This document shows positions 55,750-64,000 of a stretch of 64,000 nucleotides of DNA, piece by piece. The notes under the pieces were generated by a model. The model saw only the letters and a program-made list of their open reading frames with translations, made no database searches and was not told the DNA's origin. How positions within the stretch are numbered: the stretch's first letter is position 1; every line of letters starts with the position of its first letter. The translations under genes and the position numbers were made by a program. This stretch comes from Arachis hypogaea (lineage: Eukaryota; Streptophyta; Magnoliopsida; Fabales; Fabaceae): positions 87,958,626-88,022,625 of the forward strand of contig NC_092048.1 of NCBI RefSeq assembly GCF_003086295.3. The letters are read 5' to 3'.

Positions 55750-55786
55750 AGCATGAGGACATGCTTGGTTTAAGTGTGGGGAGATT
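55750..55786 (+). promoter_or_regulatory. AGGA hairpin and polypurine-like tract before the E4 3' LTR
   Basis: AGCATG-AGGA-CATGCT (55750-55765), then TTTAAGTGTGGGGAGATT touching the LTR at 55787. GTGGGGAGA is a more ordinary plus-strand primer than the G/T-rich version in E1-E3. Confidence 0.65.
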
Positions 55787-56867
55787 TGATAAACCCCAAT
55801 TTTGTAGTTTATCTTGTGCTTAATTTAGGAGATTTTATCAACTTTTCTCACATTTATTCAATGAAATAGCATGGTTTTGTAATTCTCCCTAAATTTGTGC
55901 TTAAGTGTGAAAACATGCTTTTTAGGCCTTAAAATAGCTAAATTTAATTCACTTTAATTCCAACCGATGCCGTGATATGTTTGTTAAGTGATTTGAGGTT
56001 TAGATGGCAAAGATTGGATTAAGGAAATGAAGAAAAAGCATGTAAAAAATGGAGAACTCATGAAGAAATGAAGAAATTGCAAAACTGTCAATCCTGACCT
56101 CTTAGTACTTAATCGATCATAACTTGAGCTACAGAGGTCCAAATGAGGCAGTTCTAGTTGCGTTGAAAATCTAATATTCGGGGCTTCAAAATGATATAAA
56201 ATTTTCCAAAGTTGCCTTGCGTTTGGTGATGCGTACGCATCATTCCATGTGCACGCGTCGCAAGATCAGCGTGACTCACTTAAGGCAACTCGTGGCCAGC
56301 GATTTCTGAAGCATTTCGGGCCCAATCTAACTCATTTATGATGCTATTGAACCCAAGGATGGAAAGAGGATAAACCAAGTAGTCATAGTTGAGTTTCTAT
56401 CATGTTTTAGATGTAGAATTCTAGAGAGAGAATTCTTTCTTCTCTCTAGAAATTAGGTTAGGTTTAGATTAGAATTTTCTTAGATCTAGATTTTAATTTT
56501 TATTTTCATCTGCTTTTCCTTTCAATTTATTGTTGCTACATCTCTACTCTTGTAGTTCCTTTTGTTAATTTCTTATTCTAGTCATTTTTATGTTCATGCA
56601 CTTTTGTTTCCTTTAATTTCCATTTAATGCAATTTATGTTTCATGTTTCTTCTTGTTTAATTGATTTGTTGTTATTTCCTTGTTTGAGTAGTTGTAGATT
56701 TACATTTCTTCCAATTTTATCTTGTTTTCCTTTTATGCCTTCCAATTGTTTGATAAAATGCTTAGTTGGGTTTTAGTGTAGATTTTTCTCCTCTTTGCTT
56801 TGGTTGAGTAATTGGAAACTCTTGAGTTATCAAACTCTTTTGTTGATTGATAATTGAAAGTTGCTAG
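55787..56867 (+). repeat. E4 3' LTR, end missing
   Basis: 1,081 bases matching 37179-38258. The last 460 bases of the 5' copy are absent and TCTTC follows at once. Confidence 0.82.
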
Positions 56868-56872
56868 TCTTC

Positions 56873-56960
56873 TCCTTATTAGAACTACTATCACCTAAAA
56901 CACAATTTATCACATTCGAGAGACTCTTCCAAAAATTTATTGTCATCGATGTTCATGTTT
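56873..56960 (-). pseudogene. FAR1-like pseudogene, 5' end beyond E4
   Basis: On the minus strand an ATG near 56951 starts MNIDDNKFLEESLECDK. A cluster of stops follows, then the TCTTC site. Across E4 the frame resumes with acidic/Asn-rich sequence (EDIINNES) and then the FAR1 domain. Assignment to the same gene rests on position and composition. Confidence 0.45.
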
Positions 56961-58340
56961 ATGATGAAATTCTATTTAAAAAATAAATCATAAAAATAAT
57001 TAATTAAGATACTAACAAACTTTATAAAAAAAAGTTAAAAAAATAAAAAATCATAAATTAAGCAATTATAATTTGTCAGATTCAAAAACCCCTATAACAA
57101 AAATACTCAAATACAGCAGAGGATATACATATCCATTATAAATGGGATCTAATGCCCCATGAGACGCATAAAATATTTTATCCCAACAAGTTAATTACCA
57201 AATTTTTAAAAGTTTAGAAAAAAACTAATAACTATTTAAATGATTTGGTATAATCATCTGCTATGCTATTGTTACAGAAGGTGTGGAACTAAATATAAAA
57301 ATATAAAAGAATAATTAATATAAAAGATTCCTTAATTTAAATAAAATCGGATATGAAGATACAAACTAAATAAGAGGGTTGTCTATCTCAATCTATACAG
57401 GCATATAGATAAAAAAATTGTATTCATCAAACTAAAAAAGATGAGTCACTTTCTATCATCGTTAGTCATCTAATTGTAATTGAGAACACATTAAATTAAC
57501 AGTAGCAAGGTTAATTCATAAATTAAATGTGATGCAATGCTAATAATTGATTTGATAATTACCAAGAGAGAGTCAACAAAATATAAGTCATGGTTTGAAT
57601 AGAAGATGCAAGTAAAACAAGTTCAAATAATAGCCAAAATAAGTCCAGAGAATATTTTGAAGAATGAAAACCTAATCCAATATCAAAGTTGGCTCTGTGC
57701 CCCTAGTTCAGGAGGGAGAAATAGACTGCTGCCGGCAGTGATGGCGGACGTAGTGGCCACAACGAGACGTGACGACGCTATTGCAGGAGCCGGATGCGAG
57801 CGATGGGAACAGGAGTCACGGACGGACGTGACAAATGGTGATAGAGACGCGAAGACTCTGGTGGATAAGAAGAGGTGGACACACAGGGGTCACAGAGTTG
57901 TTAATGGTGGTAGAAAAGTGGAGGTGGTTGTTTAAACAGTGGCAGAGAGAAAATGGTGATTGTAGTGGTGATATTTTGTGGTAAGGGCAATGTTGACATT
58001 TTATAAAGAGTTAATTTGTTGTTGTGTCTTGTGCTTACTTATCAAACAAATTAAAAAAATACGTGTATCACTGTGTCTATGTTTTCAATGTCTATGTATT
58101 TGTGTCTATGTCTCAACTACACATAAACCAAACACAGTTTGAGAGATGGTGGCGAGACGCCACGGCGCTGGTAGAGGAAGTGGACCCAGGAGAAGTGGAA
58201 TCAGGTCATAGAGACTAAGGACGCGATGGACGATGATAGAGATAGATAAAAGAGTGAAAGACAGAGAGAATGTATCGGTACATATAAAAGATAAATAAAA
58301 AAATGTACCATGTAAATCATATATATCTATATCAACAAAA
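56961..58340. other. AT-rich intergenic DNA with two GC-richer patches
   Basis: No gene is recognised. A 109-codon frame at 57606-57935 and a shorter one near 58140-58218 both fall in GC-richer patches with similar words (GTGG, GACG, GAGACG). They look like relics of one repeat rather than proteins. Confidence 0.5.
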
Positions 58341-58950
58341 TAATTATGTTATTAGATATAAAAAATACTCTCATAAATAATTATAAAAAATAAATATATT
58401 CTTATAATTATTTTTATTAAATAATTAAATAATTTTTTATTTCTATAACAAAATACCATTCTTCAACTAAAATTAAAATTAAAATCAAATCAATCTAATA
58501 ATTTAAAAAAAAAAAAACAAAATCAAAATCAATAAATCAAAAAAACAATTCCAACTTGAAAATATATGGACTTACTCTTTTTATTCTTTCACTATCAAAT
58601 TGTCCTAAAAATATTAAACAAACTCTAATAGGGAGGGAGAGCTTAGGGATGATTCTAAGCTTTTGCTTAGGTTAGGGTTTGTTTAACATTTTTGGGACAA
58701 TTTTAATAATAAAAAAAAAAAAAATAAGTCCAACTATTTTTAAGTTGAAATTGTTTTTCTAGTTTATTAATTTTGATTTTGTTTTTTTTTAAATTATTAG
58801 ATTGATTTAATTTTAATTTTAATTTTGATTGAAGAATGGTATTTTTTATAAAAATAAAAAGAATTATTTAATTATTAAAATAATTATAAAAATATATTTA
58901 TCTTTTTATAATTATTTATGAAGATATTTTTTATATCAAATAACATAATA
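58341..58950. repeat. Fold-back element with about 285-bp arms
   Basis: 58341-58629 matches the reverse complement of 58671-58950 over most of its length (e.g. AAAATACCATTCTTCAA, TCAATCTAATAATTTAAAAA). The 40-base centre includes AGCTTAGGGATGATTCTAAGCT. The RNA would form a long, imperfect hairpin. A MITE or fold-back transposon is likely; clear TSDs were not found. Confidence 0.8.
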
Positions 58951-59464
58951 CTTTTTAAAAATTAAATAAAAAATAAATGCTGATAAAATAAATATAATCT
59001 GCATAATAAATATTTATTTATTTATCCTTTATATCTTACTGATATGTATAAATTAACGGTTGTACCAAAACTATCTCCAACATTATATTGCCCGGTGATG
59101 TAATATGTTGAAGCATTTATTATATGTTTTGATGAAACCAAAAAATCAAATGAACTTTTCAAACGAATAGGTGGGTGTTATGATACATCGGATCTCTCAT
59201 TTTTGCTGATTCTCAGTGCTTTTACACAGTTGCAATTTCAAATTTAAAATTCCCGTATAAATGTAAATAAAGTTTATGCTTCAAACTGTGGGTTGGCTCA
59301 CTCCAGGATATAATTCTCATATCATGGATTTATATAATTTTGTCCAAGTATCTAACGTTATAAGCGCGTTAAATAAGACCATTGCATGTGGGCAAAATAC
59401 AATGGAAAAATGAGTGTTCCTTACTTCTATTTTGATAATGCTATTTTTTATTTTTATAAATTTA
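58951..59464. other. AT-rich non-coding DNA before MULE2
   Basis: No gene is supported. It ends with ATAAATTTA, the possible left TSD of MULE2. Confidence 0.55.
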
Positions 59465-59750
59465 GGGCAATTTACGCAAATAAAATGATTGAGGAAAACG
59501 TTTACGCAAATACAATATTGGCAATTTCCAGACGCAAATGCAACAAACGCAACTATATATAATCTGCTACACCCTGAAGCGGAATTTAATTGCATGTAAT
59601 CCGCTACAGGATCTCGCGGATTACGTGGAGAGCGAGGTAACTCATAAACCGCTACACCCTGTAGCGGTTTATGACCAAATACCCTGTAGCGGATTATGTG
59701 TATAGTGGTGTGTCTATATATACCGCGTGAGGCTGTAGCGGAAATCATTT
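59465..59750 (+). repeat. MULE2 left terminal region with CTGTAGCGG dyads
   Basis: Five copies of CTACA(C)CCTGTAGCGG(A/T)TTA-like words in both orientations between 59570 and 59745. An antisense open frame here is a composition effect. Confidence 0.65.
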
Positions 59751-59830
59751 GAGTTTTTTTGGAAAAAAGTTAGAGAGAGAAAGTAGAGAAAAGGGAGAGA
59801 AATTTTAAAATATTTGAGTGGTTTGGAAGA

Positions 59831-62356
59831 ATGGAGGATGAACGGCGGTTGTACCGGCTCGACGGCATTGCTCACGTAGCCGGAACCATCGATGCAGAGG
59901 CAAGTGTCTGTATTTCCAAAGACTATTTTAATAAATGTATATTTTATTCAATCTTAAGGAAGTAATTCATTAATTAGATAGATAGAGACTTAGTTTAGGT
60001 TTTGGTATGTAAATGAAAATTTGAAATATAAACTTTGACATGTAACAATTAATAGTCAAGGTAGAGAGGTAAATTAGTAATTTCAAAACCCAAGTAGGTT
60101 AAGACTAGAGATACAAGCTATAGTTTAGTTGTTGATGTTATTGTTAGAAATTATTTAAGGTGTTCTTTATTTCTGAAAATGCAGCCAACTCGATGTGTGT
60201 ATAGCGTCCGTAGGCAACAGAATATGCCATTACATGATAGGATCATACCTTACCTAGAGAGGGCTGGGTTGTACCACCTGGCTAGGCTGAACGCGCATTG
60301 GTTCTGGTTGGATGAACCTCTGGTCAGCGCATTTATTGAGAGGTGGCGGCCTGAGACCCACACTTTCCATATGCCATTCGGAGAGTGTACTATCACACTC
60401 CAGGACGTGGCATACCAGCTCGGGCTGCCCGTGGATGGCCAGGCTGCTTCCGGGTGCATGACAGACTTCCACATCCACATCGAGGGGGCCAGATCGGCAT
60501 GGGAGTGGTTCGAGGAGTTATTTGGTGAGCTTCCGCCACCTGATAAGAGAAAGTTATACACAGTCCACTTCACATGGTTTCATGATCGGTTCAGGGTGTT
60601 ACCAGCGGATGCTTCGGAGGAGACTGTGCGCATATATGCACGCGCATATATTATGATGCTTCTGTCTACACAGCTGTTTATGGACAAGAGTGCTAACCGA
60701 GTCCACCTTCGCTGGTTGCCTTTTGTGGCGAGACTTGACGATATGGGCAGCTATAGCTGGGGCGCCGCTGCATTGGCGTGGCTGTACCGATGCATGTGCA
60801 GGGTGGCAAATAGAAACGTCACCAACTTGGCTGGACCCCTACAGTTGCTACAGTCATGGATCTTTTGGCGGTTCCCCATGCTGAGGCTGCCGGGTTTTGA
60901 TGCTTTCTCTTTTCTGTTAGCATCCAGGTATACTTTAATTCATTCCTTCTTTCAAGTTCATTACGTTCTATATTTGAAATTACATACTTACGTGCTATTT
61001 CTGCTACTCAGATGGGCCACATATTTACCCTCTTCTGATGGAAAGGAACGGCGTATTATACATTATCGTCTGGCATTGGATCGACTGACTCATCGAGATG
61101 TAAGTATTCTGTTTTTCTTTGTTGTTATTTTAATTTTTTTTTTACACTTACATGTATACATTGGTATAATTCTGAACTTGCCTCATGTCTATCAGATTGT
61201 CTGGGAGCCTTACGGTTCACTGGATGTACTGGCAGTCATCCATCTGGAGATACTGACGGAGGAGCACAGCCGGTTATGGCGGGCTGTCACCAGCCTGATC
61301 TACTCTGCAGTTATTGAGTGGCATCAGGTAGACAGCGTCTTCCCACAGCTAGGGGGCGTACAGCATTTGCCTGAGCCAGCGCTCAACATAGAGTATCTTC
61401 ATAGTAAGGACGGCAGGGGTGGAGATAGATGGTTCCCCACTTACTATAGGACATGGCATCAGCATTGGGACGAGCGAGTCTGTTCTGTGTTGAGTGTCCA
61501 TAGAGTTCCTGATCCTGGTCCATCCCCTAAGTACCTGGACTGGTGGCACCGTGTTGCACATAGGATTCTTTCACCAGGAGTTGCTTTTGCTGACCCCAGG
61601 CCGACCCAGGTTCCGGACGATGCTATACTCAGAGGATCTTCCCAGGCGCCGACTAGAGTTCCAGCGTCCGATATGCCGGATAACAGACGTTTGGAGTGGA
61701 GACGACGCATCGGCACACGTGCCACTAATCGCGACTGGCGCTGGCTAGACGACATGATGCAGGAGGAGCACGTTGGTGGTGATGACAGAGGCCAGGCAGA
61801 TCATCGCCTTCGTCGATCTTCTGCTAGACGACGAGTTGCTCGTGGTGGAGGAGCACCTCCCATCCACCACGGTGACGAGGCAGGATCATTCCGTCAGCAC
61901 CCTACAGACACTCATGCTGGTGGCACCGCGGAGGCTAGTATGGGTGGTACACCTTTTACCCACGTCTCTAGCTCTCAAGTACTACATGGGTGTAGCACAC
62001 AGCTGTTAGCCGATCAAGCTACCACTTCTTTCACCATGGATCTGAACGATCAGTTGGGTGGACCCCAGTTCTATACGAATTTTGCTGAGATCATACGGGG
62101 TGACGACGTTCATCAGTACCAGAGCCTGATCCCAGGCGGTTCTTCAGACCATACGGAGTATAGGCCACCGCCAGCGGATATGCCTGAGACCCAGGTTCCT
62201 GAGACGCAGCTCTCGGTCGACTTGAATGAGCTCGCAGGCAGCCCGTACGACACTTGGTTCGGGATGGGGGGGACGCCACCATCTGCATTTGGAGTTGCGG
62301 CACAGGAGGATGGTAAAAATGAGGAAGGGGATATATGTAGTGGAAAGAAAGGGTAA
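59831..62356 (+). CDS. PMD / MAIN-like protein, four exons, apparently intact
   Basis: Predicted exons are 59831-59899, 60185-60927, 61012-61099 and 61196-62356, 686 residues. Exon 1 (MEDERRLYRLDG) matches the MULE1 copy in length. Its donor is GC (GAG|GCAAGT) with acceptor TGCAG at 60184; introns 2 (GTATAC...CTCAG) and 3 (GTAAGT...ATCAG) are standard and keep phase. The plant mobile domain spans about residues 40-420 (WFWLDEPLVSAFIERWRPE, WRFPMLRLPGF, IVWEPYGS, WHRVAHRIL). The C-terminus is Arg/Gly/Pro-rich and ends in a Gly/Lys tail running into a purine-rich tract, so the true last exon may differ. No stop breaks the predicted CDS. MAIN/MAIL1 relatives act in the nucleus in transposon silencing and DNA integrity; here the gene rides in a transposon. 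Confidence 0.82.
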
Positions 62357-62751
62357 AAATGAGGATGGTAAATGGAGGTAGGGTGAAAAGAAATGAAGAA
62401 GTGGATTATAGAAAAAGGGGGTGGGTGTGGTTCTAGTGGGTGAAGGTGGGTAAAAGTTGAAAATGATTAGTGGAGGGAGAGAGGGGTATGGCTTCAGTTA
62501 GAAAAGGAATGAAATGAAGAAGGAGAATGGTGAAAGAAAGAGAGGGAATGAAAGTTGGTGGAGGTAAATTATGGTAAAAGGGGAGTAAAATTGGGGTTTA
62601 TATAGAGAGTGGGGAGGGGGGGAGATACGGTTATAGTGTGAAGGGTGGGAGTTAAATGGAATTGAATGTGGTTAAGTGGGATGGGAATAGGTGAACATGG
62701 GGAATAGGGAGGTGAAAAGATTGATAGGATTTGAGACGTTGATGGAAGGTG
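62357..62751 (+). other. Purine-rich non-coding tract
   Basis: About 390 bases that are overwhelmingly A and G on the plus strand (GGGAGGGAGAG, GAAGAAGG). It follows the PMD stop and ends at the TGTAAC LTR. No gene is seen. Confidence 0.6.
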
Positions 62752-64000
62752 TGTAACGAGCCAATTTTCAATATGTCTAGATCATACCGGAAACTGAGTG
62801 CTACCAATTTGTCCTCCTAATTATTATCTATTATTTATCATATGAGCCTGATTCGTTGTTAAAAGCGTAGTTAATTTGCGAAGTATTTTTTTTGGAAAAC
62901 GTTTGGATTAAAAGACGAAATCACTCATAATCAATTCACAAGTAATAACAGATAAAACAGTTATAAGCAACCACACATAAATACATCGCAAGTAGCTAGC
63001 AACATTCAGTGATCCAGCCCTTATTAGAGTATAGACCTTTAGTTAGAACACCCCTAGATATAGCTAGATAATAACTATATACGTATACATACATACAACA
63101 TCCCAGGTCCTGACCTGTTCAAGAAGTCCCTAAGCTGGCGCCCAGGCTAGCCTAGACTCTATACTCACCTAGTCCCTCTAAACTACTAAAGCGAGGGAAA
63201 GTACGTTCTAGGTCTTCAAAACTCAAGTCAGGTGGATCGTCATCAAAAGGTGGAAGGTTGTCTACTAATCCTCTGCACGATCATATGTCATCAAAGAGCG
63301 TCTCTCAAGTACTTCATCGAGTGGCCACATAACAGCAACATCGTACGGAGGACTTAGGTTAAAGTTTGTAGATAAGCAGGGTACAGACGTTGGCTGGCCT
63401 CACAGTATATACATATAAACAGGTAACGGAGTTCACTATAGACTCAGAAGACTACCTAGAGCGGAATCCTCTTTGCAAAACAGTCATAAGCAAACTACGG
63501 AAGGGTACTCATGCTTCCCTCTGAAGGGGGAAGGAAGAGAGAAGGGGTAAGAACTGGAGAGTTCTTAGTAGGGCCGGGGTTATTAGTTACGTTCATTAAA
63601 TCCGTGTTGTTTAGCAAATAAATAGCAGAATACTGAGAAGCAGTAGACAGAAGAAATAGATAAATAGAGAAAATAGAGAAAACAAAAAGCAAAACACAAA
63701 CAAAAGAATACGAGAAAACAAAACACAGACATAGAGAATAGAATGAAAACAAAGAAAGCATACATTCAAACAACAATCATAACAGAGGAAATGCGCAACC
63801 AAGTATGATGCATGTCTGTCCTATGCAGGCCATGAGCTCACGTGTCGGTTTACACCCTGCAGCCCGACATTACCTAGGAACTAGTCCTAGATATGGCTTA
63901 TTTTCTATAGGTGAACTTTGGCCTACAGAAATAGCACTCTCGTAAGTGAACTTCGGCTTACAGGAATAGTCTAAACACAATACAACAACTTTCTGTAGGT
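62752..64000 (+). mobile_element. LTR (TGTAACGAGCC...), start of another retrotransposon
   Basis: TGTAACGAGCCAATTTTC is a typical gypsy LTR start. About 1.05 kb in, CATGTCTGTCCTATGCAGGCC...CCCGACA resembles 7190-7240 in the left solo-LTR-like sequence, and a direct repeat GTGAACTT(T/C)GGC(C/T)TACAG begins at 63911 and 63946. No coding frame appears before the window ends. The other end and TSD are not visible. Confidence 0.6.

Larger units (their letters stand above)
37179..56867 (+). mobile_element. E4: non-autonomous gypsy-type LTR element, split by E3
   Basis: The LTRs begin TGATAAA(A/C)CC at 37179 and 55787 and the interior starts with a tRNA-Asp-type primer site (38723). Removing E3 leaves about 7.5 kb. 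The coding part is a decayed Tyr/Pro-rich frame; no protease, RT or integrase is seen. TCTTC occurs before the 5' LTR (37174-37178) and right after the 3' LTR copy (56868-56872), but that copy lacks about 460 bases at its end. E4 interrupts the FAR1-like pseudogene. Confidence 0.82.
59465..64000. mobile_element. MULE2: Mutator-like element with PMD gene, right end outside the window
   Basis: The tip GGGCAATTTACGCAAAT at 59465 matches the MULE1 tip (GGGCAAGTTACTCATTT). The following 280 bases hold the same kind of CTGTAGCGGTTTA dyads. The gene then starts at a distance from the tip (about 370 bases) comparable to that in MULE1 (about 510). The right TIR and any transposase lie beyond the edge, so the 9-bp TSD cannot be checked. 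An LTR element entered it at 62752. Confidence 0.65.

Noticed and set aside
57606..57935. 109-codon frame as a gene
   Set aside because: No recognisable domain, located in a GC patch that recurs in part near 58150, AT-rich first third. Not supported.
59317..59748. 143-codon antisense frame at the MULE2 end
   Set aside because: It crosses the transposon boundary and the TIR dyads; no domain or homologue pattern is seen.

Overview
The window is plant nuclear repeat DNA, very probably from peanut or a wild Arachis relative. The LTR ends (TGATGAGCGGAT...GCACCA), the tRNA-Asp primer sites and the repeated word CTGGCGTTCAACGCCAG recall the abundant FIDEL/Feral-type Ty3/gypsy elements of Arachis; this is recognition from memory, not a search. 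I see no ordinary single-copy host gene. Almost every base belongs to a transposable element, and most boundaries can be fixed by target-site duplications (TSDs).

Layout. 1-3665 (minus): a decayed L1-type LINE leaving the window on the left. 3666-4967: AT-rich DNA. 4968-32736: a four-level nest. A hAT-like non-autonomous element (4968-32736, 8-bp TSD) holds a solo-LTR-like sequence (6253-32432). That holds E1 (8965-31077, TSD AATAT), a gypsy element with gag-protease and a third ORF but no RT or integrase. E1 holds E2 (14598-25829, TSD TGGAC), a nearly complete gag-pol element. 32745-33198: AT-rich tandem repeat. 33208-35694: a Mutator-like element (MULE1, TSD 8/9) with two inward-facing gene remnants, a plant mobile domain (PMD/MAIN-like) gene and a MURA transposase 5' end. 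35950-37173 plus 56873-56960 (minus): a FAR1/FHY3-like transposase-derived pseudogene split by E4 (37179-56867), a non-autonomous gypsy-type element that itself holds E3 (41588-53780), a second gag-pol element of the E2 family. 58341-58950: a fold-back repeat. 59465 to the right edge: MULE2 with an apparently intact four-exon PMD gene, invaded at 62752 by another LTR that runs off the window.

How the parts relate. E2 and E3 are degraded autonomous elements (Gag, protease, RT, RNase H, integrase). E1 shares their LTR ends, primer site and non-coding signals but lacks polymerase, so it probably depended on them. E1-E4 all use a tRNA-Asp-type primer site.

The most interesting signal is non-coding. 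A small hairpin, usually with an AGGA loop, is followed by AAGTTTGGTGT (or AAGTGTGGGGAG in E4). It occurs twice per element, once inside the 3' part (just before the third ORF in E1-E3) and once abutting the 3' LTR. Stems change in both arms between elements while the loop stays. A second hairpin (GGG-AGGCAA-CCC) follows pol and also shows paired changes. Separately, each LTR family carries its own dispersed short palindromes, often CpG-containing, in otherwise AT-rich DNA.
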